Positions 1-6,100 of a stretch of DNA of 11,875 bases are shown one piece after another (position 1 is the stretch's first letter; each line of letters begins with the position of its first letter). The DNA comes from JAVBKE01 sp031554215 (lineage in GTDB: Bacteria > Bacillota > Bacilli > JARBTR01). The position numbers and the translations under genes were made by a program. Under the pieces are notes generated by a model. The model saw nothing but the letters and a program-made list of their open reading frames with translations, was not told the origin of the DNA and searched no databases. The stretch spans positions 1 to 11,875 of the forward strand of contig JAVBKF010000192.1 in the NCBI GenBank assembly GCA_031554215.1, read 5' to 3'.

Positions 1-1191
1 ATTGAAGGCGATAAGATGACAGCAAAGGATACAACACTTGGTGCCGATAATGGAATTGGTGTTGCTAGTGCGATGGCAATTTTGAAAAGTAATGAGATTG
101 CCCATCCACCAATCGAAGCGTTATTTACATCTGATGAAGAAGATAACATGTCTGGTGCGATGGCAGTGACGCGTGAACTTGTCACAGGTAATCGGTTGAT
201 TAATATCGACACAGAGCTTGAAGGGACTTTCTATTATGGTTGTGCTGGTGGGATTAACGCCAATTTAGTGCTCCCTGTTGTGATGGACAAAACACCTAGC
301 GATGTGGTATTTTACAAAATTGAAGTCACTGGACTGAGTGGTGGACATTCTGGTGTTCAGATTCATGAGAAACATGCCAATGCACACAAATTGATGGCAC
401 GAACATTGAACCAGCTATCTACCAGCCTGTCTAAGGCCGATTCAGCATTCTATTTGGCGAACTTCATTGGTGGCGATAAGAAGAACGTAATTACTCGGCA
501 TGCGGAAGCAATCGTCGGTGTTAAGCGCGGATTTGAAGCGCAACTTGTCCAAGAAGTTGCTGTGATGGCTGATACTTTCAAACATGAATATAAAGTAATC
601 GAGGATACACTGCAAATGACGGCGGCGACAGTTCAAGGTGAGTATGACAAAGTCCTTTCAGAGGAAACATTTAATAAAATGGTTTCACTACTGCTAGTCA
701 TGCCAAATGATGTGCTTGCAATGCATGGCGCTATTGATGGACTTGTAGAGACTTCATGTAACATTGGTGTTCTAACGCTGAATGAAGAGACGATCACAAT
801 GGTTTCGTTTATCAGAAGCTTCCTAGAGACAAAGAAGCAGTTTGTCGTAGAGCAAATGCGTGCGCTAGCAACACTCGTTGGGGCAGAATTCTGGGTAGAT
901 GCAGATTTCCCGAACTGGGAGCCAAACCTTGACTCAGAACTCATGACGCGTTTTGAACAAACGTATAAACAGGTATTTAACAAAGAGGCACAACTAGAAT
1001 CCATTCATGCAGGACTTGAGTGCGGACACTTCGCGAAAACATTCCCGGATATGGACATGATTGCATGCGGACCAACAATCACAGGCGCGCACACAACTGA
1101 GGAAACACTACTTGTGAGCACAATTGAGCAGATTACCAAATTGATTCTTAATGTATTAGCTCAAATGGACCAGCCAGTGAAAAAGAACTAA
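1..1191 (+). CDS. pepD: aminoacyl-histidine dipeptidase (PepD, M20 family), 5' truncated by window edge
   Basis: Cytosolic zinc aminopeptidase-like enzyme that splits dipeptides such as Xaa-His and beta-Ala-His. The frame is open from base 1, so the ATG at base 16 is an internal Met, not the start; roughly 90 N-terminal residues, including the first metal-binding His, lie outside the window (family length about 485, here 396). Visible family signatures, numbered from base 1: TLGADNGIG with the bridging metal Asp (residue 16), the catalytic Glu pair in FTSDEED (46-47), the metal Asp in INIDTE (70), the dimerisation/lid domain from about residue 90, the GGHSG motif, and the final metal His in TGAHTTEE (364). 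The reading frame is intact to TAA. No close gene follows; a strong terminator sits about 290 bases downstream. Assignment to PepD rather than another M20 peptidase rests on the characteristic GADNGIGVA and INIDTE context. Confidence 0.93.
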   Translation: MEGDKMTAKDTTLGADNGIGVASAMAILKSNEIAHPPIEALFTSDEEDNMSGAMAVTRELVTGNRLINIDTELEGTFYYGCAGGINANLVLPVVMDKTPSDVVFYKIEVTGLSGGHSGVQIHEKHANAHKLMARTLNQLSTSLSKADSAFYLANFIGGDKKNVITRHAEAIVGVKRGFEAQLVQEVAVMADTFKHEYKVIEDTLQMTAATVQGEYDKVLSEETFNKMVSLLLVMPNDVLAMHGAIDGLVETSCNIGVLTLNEETITMVSFIRSFLETKKQFVVEQMRALATLVGAEFWVDADFPNWEPNLDSELMTRFEQTYKQVFNKEAQLESIHAGLECGHFAKTFPDMDMIACGPTITGAHTTEETLLVSTIEQITKLILNVLAQMDQPVKKN

Positions 1192-1199
1192 CATCTGAC

Positions 1200-1536
1200 T
1201 GAGTGCATGCTGAATGGGCGATAGTAGACTCGATTGATCCAAGGGATTAGCGTAGCAACTGGTAACAATGAGACGACTTACGGAAATGCTAGAGGTGCTC
1301 TAGAGGGAGACAGCTAGCAAGGCTAACATGATGCGGCTTCTAGAGACGTTGAGGGTCCGCTTGCAGTCAAACATAGGATGAAGACAGACTCCCCTGACTT
1401 AATAGATTTTGCTACTGGTGCCTCTTCACTAAGTATGCGGATGAGGTAACAAGTGTAAAGTAGTTTAGATCGCAATGAAACATAGGTAAATCGGGATGTG
1501 CACACATCAAAAGTTCCGAATTACCTATGCTTTTTT
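1200..1536 (+). ncRNA. possible structured RNA or long pepD 3' UTR (unproven)
   Basis: This stretch between pepD and a very strong terminator has no convincing reading frame but many local hairpins. Seen directly: CTAGAG-GTG-CTCTAG near 1290, enclosed by TGCTAG/CTAGCA; GCGG/CCGC near 1335-1362; and ACTGGTGCCTC pairing with GAGGTAACAAGT near 1413-1461 with a few mismatches. It ends in the intrinsic terminator at 1481-1536. I compared it from memory with RNase P, tmRNA, SRP RNA, 6S RNA, T-box and common riboswitch landmarks and found no match. It could be an independent small RNA, a structured 3' UTR of pepD, or a decayed gene. No clear promoter of its own is visible. Strand is inferred from the terminator's T-tract. 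Confidence 0.3.
1481..1536 (+). terminator. strong rho-independent terminator with nested hairpin
   Basis: CATAGGTAAATCGG (1481-1494) pairs with CCGAATTACCTATG (1516-1529) with one mismatch, followed by C and six T (1531-1536). The loop itself contains a perfect second hairpin, GATGTG-CA-CACATC (1495-1508). It is the first terminator after pepD and ends whatever is transcribed through 1200-1480. Confidence 0.85.
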
Positions 1537-1774
1537 GTATCCACTAGAATTTATTTTCATATAAATGCTTTTAGGTTAAATGACCCTAATGAAATATTTT
1601 ATTGAAGAAATCACTCCACTTAGCCGTAGATAATTTTTGGGCTAGTTTGTTACCTTTGCAAAGGGGCGATTAGCAAAGTTGTGGGTCGCCGCGTGAAACG
1701 AGCGATTGCAGCTTTATGATGACTCCTGGAGGTCTTCAGCTGTGATAATCAATTACCATACCGATTGCAAATAT
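1537..1774. other. intergenic stretch without a gene, hairpin-rich
   Basis: No frame with a plausible start and ribosome binding site is seen. Visible structures are GGCGA/TCGCC around 1665-1690, and a composite hairpin at about 1708-1742 in which GCAGCT pairs with AGCTGT around an inner CTCC-T-GGAG. Neither is followed by a T-tract, so they are not terminators. They could belong to a leader or to a second structured RNA, or be chance. Confidence 0.4.
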
Positions 1775-1807
1775 CCAATTGCAAATTGGGTGGACAGATG
1801 CTAGTAT
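1775..1807 (+). promoter_or_regulatory. sigma-A-like promoter of the polyferredoxin gene with dyad over the -35 box
   Basis: TTGCAA (1779-1784) and TAGTAT (1802-1807) are 17 bases apart, a good vegetative promoter, placing the transcript start near 1814 and giving a leader of about 30 bases. The -35 box lies inside a perfect 15-base dyad, CCAATT-GCA-AATTGG (1775-1789). The 9-mer ATTGCAAAT also occurs twice (1764-1772 and 1778-1786). Both arrangements are typical of an operator, but no regulator can be named. Confidence 0.55.
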
Positions 1808-1845
1808 CAATACAGTAGAACAGGAGAGAGTGGTGACGCCGGAGA

Positions 1846-2847
1846 ATGAATCTAATCAAAATAGCAGAACAAGTCACTCGTTCATTAGAGAATCTTGTTG
1901 TTCACCCTGAGAACTGCTCGAGAATTTGTTCACGGTTGTCGACATGCGAGGCTTGTGAAACCGTTTGCCCTGTGAATGGGATTAACATTGAAAATGGAGA
2001 GATTTCAATTACGAATTGCACCGAGTGTGGCATTTGTACAACTGCATGTCCAACCGGAGCGCTAACATGGAAATCTCTCGCTACTAGTCATTTGCCTGTT
2101 CAAATCAATCAGTTTATTGAACAAGGTGAACTAGTATTGGTCCATTGTCAAAAGTATAAGCCAGATCATCGGTCGATTCATACAATTGAAGTACCTTGCC
2201 TCGCAGTGCTTACGAGCGAACTTTGGTATCTGATGCTAGCAGCACCAGAACGATTCAATATTTATTTACCTGACTCTGCGTGCACATCTTGTGAGGTGAC
2301 CCACGGTGAAAACTTGAGGCTTGCCGAAATTGCTAGAGCAGAATCATGGGCAGATTCTAGGCGTATTCGCTACCTAACAACTGTGGCCGCTCCTCAAAAA
2401 AAGGAAAATATTGATAGTAGAAAGCGGAATTGGTTGACCGCATTGTTTGGAACTGCGCGTGCAGCACCTGTGAGTGCAATTCATCAATGGGCTTCTGAAG
2501 TAGATGTTCATAAAGCGCTTCAATTAAAATGGATGAGTCCACGTAGGAAGCTATTAAGGTTGATTTCAAGGCAAGGGGTGCTTGGGGAAGTAACAATGAA
2601 GTTACCAATCATTCATGCCAATTGTGAGTTTTGTACTGCCTGTTCCAAGCTATGTCCAAATAAGGCGCTGAGACAAGAGCAGCAGACAATTTCTGTAGAT
2701 CCATTCCTTTGCACGGAATGCAAGCTATGTGTTGATATTTGCTACCATAATGCCATTGAACTTAGGGAGATACGCGCAGTTACTGCTACTTCCACTGAAC
2801 GAATGATCATTGCCCATAGAGACGGGACAGTTCAGCATGAATTGTAA
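1846..2847 (+). CDS. 4Fe-4S polyferredoxin-like protein with central four-cysteine module
   Basis: A soluble iron-sulfur protein of 333 residues, probably an electron carrier; its partner is unknown. The N-terminal pair of clusters uses Cys24/28/34/37/41 and Cys58/61/64/68, the latter a textbook CxxCxxCxxxCP. A second ferredoxin pair lies at the C-terminus: Cys260/263/266/270 (CxxCxxCxxxCP) and Cys289/292/295/299 (CxxCxxCxxxC, with Tyr instead of Pro after the last Cys). Between them, residues 90-160 hold Cys101, Cys118 and the CxxC at 146/149, which could bind another metal centre. No signal peptide or membrane segment is visible. ATG 1846 is the first usable start because an in-frame TGA lies at 1834. 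The ribosome binding site is unusual: either GGAG only a few bases upstream or AGGAGAG about 18 bases upstream. It has its own promoter and terminator, so it is monocistronic. Similar proteins occur in Bacillales as '4Fe-4S dicluster domain protein' without a proven role. Confidence 0.85.
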   Translation: MNLIKIAEQVTRSLENLVVHPENCSRICSRLSTCEACETVCPVNGINIENGEISITNCTECGICTTACPTGALTWKSLATSHLPVQINQFIEQGELVLVHCQKYKPDHRSIHTIEVPCLAVLTSELWYLMLAAPERFNIYLPDSACTSCEVTHGENLRLAEIARAESWADSRRIRYLTTVAAPQKKENIDSRKRNWLTALFGTARAAPVSAIHQWASEVDVHKALQLKWMSPRRKLLRLISRQGVLGEVTMKLPIIHANCEFCTACSKLCPNKALRQEQQTISVDPFLCTECKLCVDICYHNAIELREIRAVTATSTERMIIAHRDGTVQHEL

Positions 2848-2910
2848 GGCTTATTAGCCTAAAGGTGGGGCTCCTTTTGCATAAAGTGTTTATCGCCCGA
2901 ATAGCCCCAT

Positions 2911-2940
2911 AAAAAAAAGCCCCTGATTAGGGCTTTTTTT
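2911..2940. terminator. bidirectional terminator between convergent genes
   Basis: A run of A, then AGCCC, a short loop, GGGCT and a run of seven T. Because the stem is flanked by A on one side and T on the other, it should end transcription from both the polyferredoxin gene (+) and prsA (-). Confidence 0.88.
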
Positions 2941-2958
2941 AATCATATTGCCTTGAAA

Positions 2959-3882
2959 TTACTCTCCAGTTGCTTCTTTGTACATATCTTTATATTTCTC
3001 ATCTTTGAATTTCACATCAGCATCTTTGATTAGATTTTTCACTTTTTCTTGTAGTTTTGTTGGGTCTACTTTTTCTTTCTTAACCTTTTCTTCAATTTCT
3101 TTTTTCTTTTCATCATCTAGCGGGATACCAGGTCCCTCTGTTACTTTGATAATATGGTAGCCGTATTCAGTCTTAACTGGTGCAGATACTTGCCCTTCAG
3201 TTAATGTTTCTGCAGCGGCCGTGAATTCAGGAACAAATTGATTCTCACTCAGGTATCCAACGTCACCACCATTTGCAGCTGAGACAGTATCTGTTGAATT
3301 ATCCTTTGCAAGTTGTTCAAAATCTCCCCCAGCATCAATTTGTGCCTTGAGCTCGTTCGCTTTTGCTTCATCCGCAACAAGAATATGACTTACACGACGA
3401 TCATTGGCAACATTCTCATCATAATAGGTTTGAATCTCTTCGTCTGACACTTTAATACCTTCATATTGCATTTTATCGTATGCTACTTGAGTTGCAATAA
3501 CTCTTCTCTTTTGCTCTTCTGTTTTATAGCCTGAATCCTCTAATTGTTGATCGAAATCTGTCCCATTTTCTTTTGCTGCTTTTTCGTTTTCTTTGAGTTG
3601 CTTATCAATTTCCTCTTCTGTTGGATCATATTTTCCAATCAATGCATCAGTGAAAATCATTTGTTGTAGGGCTTGTGCGCCAGTAGCATTTTCCATGACT
3701 TCAAACATGTCTTTTTGTGTAATCTTACCATACTTTGTTGTTGCAACTGTTTCTGGTTTCAGGAAGAAGTAATAGGCTGCAACAGCTATTATAGCGGCAG
3801 CAAGACAGCCGATAATAAGTCCTTTAACCATTCCTCCATTGTTTTTCTTTGTTTTGTGTTCGTTTACCATTTGCTCTGACAT
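2959..3882 (-). CDS. prsA: PrsA-type peptidyl-prolyl cis-trans isomerase (parvulin foldase), membrane-anchored
   Basis: An extracytoplasmic chaperone that helps exported proteins fold at the outer face of the membrane. It has 307 residues. Residues 1-18 are polar and basic, 19-41 form one hydrophobic segment, 45-160 match the SurA/PrsA-type N-terminal chaperone region, and about 163-249 are the parvulin domain (VSHILVADEAKA, GGDVGYL, FVPEF, EYGYHIIKV). The C-terminus is lysine-rich. Ordinary PrsA proteins have a lipobox Cys at the end of the signal peptide. Here the only early Cys (26, in LIIGC) sits near the start of the hydrophobic run, leaving almost no signal core before it, so an uncleaved transmembrane anchor is more likely. 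AAGGAG (minus strand, 3892-3897) lies about 8 bases before ATG. The gene is monocistronic, diverges from the YjcZ peptides, and ends at the shared terminator at 2911-2940. The symbol rests on domain content and neighbours. Confidence 0.88.
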   Translation of the reverse strand: MSEQMVNEHKTKKNNGGMVKGLIIGCLAAAIIAVAAYYFFLKPETVATTKYGKITQKDMFEVMENATGAQALQQMIFTDALIGKYDPTEEEIDKQLKENEKAAKENGTDFDQQLEDSGYKTEEQKRRVIATQVAYDKMQYEGIKVSDEEIQTYYDENVANDRRVSHILVADEAKANELKAQIDAGGDFEQLAKDNSTDTVSAANGGDVGYLSENQFVPEFTAAAETLTEGQVSAPVKTEYGYHIIKVTEGPGIPLDDEKKKEIEEKVKKEKVDPTKLQEKVKNLIKDADVKFKDEKYKDMYKEATGE

Positions 3883-3944
3883 CTGTTAATCTCCTTTATT
3901 TCTTAGTTAAGTGATTTTCCCATTAAAAAATCGTACTAACGAAA

Positions 3945-3953
3945 ACTATACCA
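3945..3953 (-). promoter_or_regulatory. candidate extended -10 promoter of prsA
   Basis: On the minus strand TGG precedes TATAGT (ACTATA at 3945-3950 on the plus strand), an extended -10 pattern about 60 bases upstream of the prsA start. The -35 region is poor (AT-rich, no TTGACA-like box at 17-18 bases), so this is tentative. Confidence 0.4.
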
Positions 3954-3976
3954 TATTTTTTAGGCTATTAAAAGTT

Positions 3977-4003
3977 GCACTTTCATTTTTCTCACATAAA
4001 TTA
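3977..4003 (+). promoter_or_regulatory. possible late-sporulation (sigma-K-like) promoter of the first YjcZ peptide
   Basis: GCAC (3977-3980) and CATAAATTA (3995-4003) resemble the CAC and CATAnnnTA boxes of sigma-K promoters, upstream of a small gene of a sporulation-linked family. The spacing of 14 bases between the written boxes is somewhat short. No good sigma-A pair is seen at 16-18 bases. This is inference from a weak match. Confidence 0.2.
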
Positions 4004-4031
4004 TTATAAATATGAGAGAGGAGGGGTTGAA

Positions 4032-4121
4032 ATGGGTGGCCAACATCATAGCACGGAAGTATTTATTTTGGTTGTCGTCTTGTTCGTTCTGTTAGTGATT
4101 GCAGGGATTTCTCAAGTATAA
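4032..4121 (+). CDS. YjcZ-type small hydrophobic peptide, first copy (29 aa)
   Basis: A 29-residue peptide: a short polar head (MGGQHHSTE) followed by one hydrophobic stretch (residues 10-26, VFILVVVLFVLLVIAGI), so probably one membrane helix. This layout and the VVVLFxLLxIxG core match the YjcZ family of tiny proteins, annotated as sporulation proteins in Bacillus and relatives; their molecular role is not established. A strong ribosome binding site (AGGAGGGG, 4019-4026) lies 5 bases before ATG, which argues strongly that it is translated. It diverges from prsA and is followed by its own terminator (4148-4196), so it is probably a single-gene unit. A close paralogue lies 178 bases downstream. 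Confidence 0.8.
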   Translation: MGGQHHSTEVFILVVVLFVLLVIAGISQV

Positions 4122-4147
4122 AGCTAGACACTTACTATGAGAAACTG

Positions 4148-4196
4148 ATGACTGTTTTCAATTTGGAAGTTTTTCCGTAAGAAACAGTCATTTTTT
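4148..4196 (+). terminator. rho-independent terminator after first YjcZ peptide
   Basis: ATGACTGTTT (4148-4157) pairs perfectly with AAACAGTCAT (4182-4191), followed by a run of T to 4196. The loop contains a small GGAA/TTCC hairpin. It separates the two YjcZ-type genes into independent units. Confidence 0.85.
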
Positions 4197-4298
4197 GGAA
4201 TTAATTGTTTTGCATATGTTGCAAAAGGTTTGCCTGCGCCCATTCCTTTTCACCTGCTCTAGAATAACATAGGTTAGTATGCGGAGGAGGTGCTAGGT

Positions 4299-4385
4299 AT
4301 GTCTTCTTGCTCTTTCGGGAACAGCTTCGTATTGGTTGTCGTTTTGTTTATTTTACTCATTATTGTCGGTGCCAGCTGGCTGTAA
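4299..4385 (+). CDS. YjcZ-type small hydrophobic peptide, second copy (28 aa)
   Basis: A 28-residue peptide with a short polar head containing one Cys (MSSCSFGNS) and a hydrophobic stretch (residues 10-28, FVLVVVLFILLIIVGASWL), predicted to be one membrane helix. It matches the YjcZ family even better than its neighbour: the VVVLFILLIIVGAS core is typical. GGAGGAGG (4283-4290) lies 8 bases before ATG, an almost ideal ribosome binding site. The DNA encoding the LVVVLF core is nearly identical to the first copy (TTGGTTGTCGT in both), which suggests tandem duplication. Its function is unknown beyond the family's link to sporulation. Confidence 0.82.
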   Translation: MSSCSFGNSFVLVVVLFILLIIVGASWL

Positions 4386-4410
4386 AACAGCAAAGTAATT
4401 GATTCAGGGG

Positions 4411-4448
4411 AAAGGGGAGCTGCGTGATCATCACGCAAGGTCCCCTTT
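4411..4448. terminator. nested hairpin between convergent genes, probable bidirectional terminator without clear T-tract
   Basis: AAAGGGGA (4411-4418) pairs with TCCCCTTT (4441-4448), and inside it GCGTGA-TCA-TCACGC (4422-4436) is a perfect second hairpin. An outer AACAGC/GCTGTT pair extends it further. It lies exactly between the stops of the second YjcZ gene (+) and ytxH (-). No proper T run follows on either strand, so termination efficiency is uncertain. Confidence 0.55.
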
Positions 4449-4457
4449 AGCTGTTGA

Positions 4458-4874
4458 TTAATTTTTGATATCGACAACAATATCTTCAAGTTGTTTCAAT
4501 GATGTTTCGATTTCACTTAATTGATTTTTGATCTGGTCTTGATGTGGAATGATTTCTTGCTTCCACTTCTCAACTGAGGCCTTGATTTCTTGAACAATCG
4601 GAATAAATTTATCACGAGCAGTTTCAATTGTTTCTTTTACTTTCTGAATTAGTAGGACAATATTTTCTAATAATTCAGCACCTTTTTCTTTAAGTAGCGC
4701 TAATGTTTCCCTGATTTGCTCTCGTGTTTCCTTGCCTGATCGTGGTGTAGTTAAGAGGACACTTGCTCCGGCAACTGTAACACCAAGCATCATACCAGCT
4801 ATGAATGAGGTACCGCTCCTAGCGCTAGTGCTACATGAACAGTTCTCATTTGTTTTTTTTCGATTTGAAGTCAT
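4458..4874 (-). CDS. YtxH domain-containing protein
   Basis: A 138-residue protein of the YtxH family: a polar N-terminus with Cys12 and Cys14, a glycine/alanine-rich hydrophobic segment (about 22-43, with GMMLGVTVAGAS), then the family hallmark PRSGKETREQI (44-54). A long charged helix, probably coiled coil, runs from about 50 to the end. It is likely a membrane-anchored protein with the helix in the cytosol; family members are linked to general stress, but the activity is not known. The ribosome binding site AAGGAGGT lies 6 bases before ATG and inside the end of hit. The start overlaps the hit stop as ATGA (4871-4874), so the two are translationally coupled. B. subtilis has a YtxH-family gene (yhaH) near hit and prsA, so the neighbourhood is conserved although scoC and yhaI are missing here. 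Confidence 0.88.
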   Translation of the reverse strand: MTSNRKKTNENCSCSTSARSGTSFIAGMMLGVTVAGASVLLTTPRSGKETREQIRETLALLKEKGAELLENIVLLIQKVKETIETARDKFIPIVQEIKASVEKWKQEIIPHQDQIKNQLSEIETSLKQLEDIVVDIKN

Positions 4875-5281
4875 TCGATTACCTCCTTGATTTTAGTTGC
4901 AAGTTTGTCTAAGTTCTTCCCCTGGTTTGGACGCCAAACAAGGTCGAAGCCATCATTTTCATCGTAGCGCGGAATCAGATGGACATGATAATGAAAAACT
5001 GATTGCCCCGCATACATCCCATTGTTATTTAATAAATTTAATCCCATTGGGCGTAATGATTTTTTTAATGCTTTTGCAATTTCAGGAATTGCACTGTAGA
5101 TTTGCCCCGCGATCTCAGGTGTTAGTGAGTAGATATCTTGTACATGCTGTTTTGGAATGACAAGTGTGTGTCCTTCTGTTACTTGGTTAATATCTAAGAA
5201 AGCTAGTACATGTTCATTTTCATAAATCTTTGCAATGGGCATTTTCCCTTTAGTCATTTCACAAAAAACGCAATCCTCCAC
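4871..5281 (-). CDS. hit: HIT family protein (histidine triad nucleotide hydrolase/transferase)
   Basis: A cytosolic HIT protein of 136 residues, a nucleotide-binding hydrolase of the HINT type that acts on AMP-linked compounds. The triad is at residues 98-102 (HYHVH, catalytic His100), preceded by AGQSVFHYH and LNxLNNNG, both typical. Cys4, Cys7 and His46 are placed as in zinc-binding HIT proteins, with His98 as likely fourth ligand. The open frame reaches 5359, but the added 26 residues do not resemble HIT N-termini. GTG 5281 follows GGGAGG (minus strand, 5290-5295) by 8 bases, and the predicted transcript starts near 5306, so GTG is chosen; it also gives the usual family length. It is first in a two-gene unit with ytxH. 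In B. subtilis, hit diverges from ecsAB; here other genes lie upstream. Confidence 0.93.
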   Translation of the reverse strand: MEDCVFCEMTKGKMPIAKIYENEHVLAFLDINQVTEGHTLVIPKQHVQDIYSLTPEIAGQIYSAIPEIAKALKKSLRPMGLNLLNNNGMYAGQSVFHYHVHLIPRYDENDGFDLVWRPNQGKNLDKLATKIKEVIE

Positions 5282-5312
5282 TAAGAAGACCTCCCTATCA
5301 ACTAATGTCTTC

Positions 5313-5342
5313 ATTTTATCACACCGAGTATTCTTGCGACAA
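5313..5342 (-). promoter_or_regulatory. promoter of hit-ytxH operon
   Basis: On the minus strand TTGTCG (-35, plus-strand 5337-5342) and TAAAAT (-10, 5313-5318) are 18 bases apart, with TGA just before the -10, making it an extended -10 promoter. Transcription would start about 25 bases before the GTG start, which excludes the longer HIT frame. Confidence 0.6.
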
Positions 5343-5359
5343 TTAGTGACTAAAAACAT

Positions 5360-5755
5360 TTTTATCAGCTGGTAATAGCATCTCTAATGAACCGCTATAA
5401 TAGGACGTTTTGATTTGTTTTGTTAGATTATGACAAAAGGTGCTGTTGCTCTAAGGGCTGCTGATAAAATGAAATGCGTCATTTTTTGAGGATGGGTATT
5501 TGGGACATGGCATTATTATACCCATGAATTGGCTATAGAAACATTGCTTTTTGGATATCTGTGTTACGACCTGACAGGTGAGCTGGTGAGGTCATTTTCA
5601 GCTTTTAAGCTCATTTTTATGAAATGAACCATTGGGGCATGTGTTAAATACCGTTGTTTGGTTGGGGGTATGCAGTAGCTTAAGGTTGTTGTAAGCATAT
5701 AATAAGTCCTAGTATTCACAAACAAGAATAAGCCGAGAACATGGGGTGTGAGTAG
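5360..5755. other. intergenic stretch with several inverted repeats and a perfect -10 box
   Basis: No believable gene; the only short frames are under 12 codons without a ribosome binding site. Seen: AAAATGA/TCATTTT hairpin (5466-5485); ATGGGTA/TACCCAT (5492-5525); palindrome ACCTG-A-CAGGT (5569-5579); and TGAGCT/AGCTCA (5579-5613) followed by TTTTTAT, which looks like a plus-strand terminator although no plus-strand gene precedes it. TATAAT (5698-5703), 52 bases before the next gene, may be its -10 box, but no good -35 is present. B. subtilis has ecsAB beside hit; none is seen here. Confidence 0.5.
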
Positions 5756-6100
5756 ATGACTGTATTTTATTCGGAAGAACAGATTAGGATAGTCGAAAAT
5801 GGCATTGCGGCGATTGCTAGTGTTCTTGAAAGTAGCGATTCAAAGTCAAAACAAAGTTTGCTACTATGCCTTGATCGGTATCTAGATCCTTACTTTGGCG
5901 ACACTCTCCCTTACAAGGGAGAGATTTTTAAACTGTTACATATGCTAATAATCAGAGAAAACAGTCTTGCTGTTAAAAGCGATAGTGGAGATTTACTAAC
6001 GATGTATGGAACAATTCCACTGACTATTTTGGAAAATAAATTGGACAAGGTAGAGACAGCATTGCTTGATCAAGTCGGGCATGCAATTGTCATTTCCTAG
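5756..6100 (+). CDS. uncharacterised 114-residue protein
   Basis: I do not recognise this protein. It has 114 residues, no signal peptide and no membrane segment, is mildly acidic, and reads as mostly helical with amphipathic stretches (YSEEQIRIVENGIAAIASVLES at the N-terminus, EIFKLLHMLIIRENSL mid-way, NKLDKVETALLDQVGHAI near the end). One Cys lies in LLLCLDRYLDPYF. A GGGGTGTGA segment 5-6 bases before ATG can serve as a modest ribosome binding site, and TATAAT stands at a sensible distance upstream. A terminator follows at 6229-6256. Codon use looks like that of its neighbours, so it is probably real. It stands alone between hit-ytxH and the MurNAc genes; nothing ties it to either. Confidence 0.6.
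   Translation: MTVFYSEEQIRIVENGIAAIASVLESSDSKSKQSLLLCLDRYLDPYFGDTLPYKGEIFKLLHMLIIRENSLAVKSDSGDLLTMYGTIPLTILENKLDKVETALLDQVGHAIVIS

Noticed and set aside
16..18. ATG at 16 as the start of pepD
   Set aside because: The frame is open to base 1 with conserved residues, and essential N-terminal metal ligands would be missing; the gene starts outside the window.
1323..1505. 60-codon minus-strand frame in the gap after pepD
   Set aside because: No credible ribosome binding site, it runs through the terminator hairpin, and its composition does not look protein-like.
1192..1536. Group II intron or other ribozyme fragment
   Set aside because: No domain V sequence, no intron boundary motif and no reverse transcriptase frame is present.
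5282..5359. N-terminal extension of the HIT protein to the ATG at 5359
   Set aside because: No ribosome binding site, no resemblance to HIT N-termini, and the promoter lies inside the extension.
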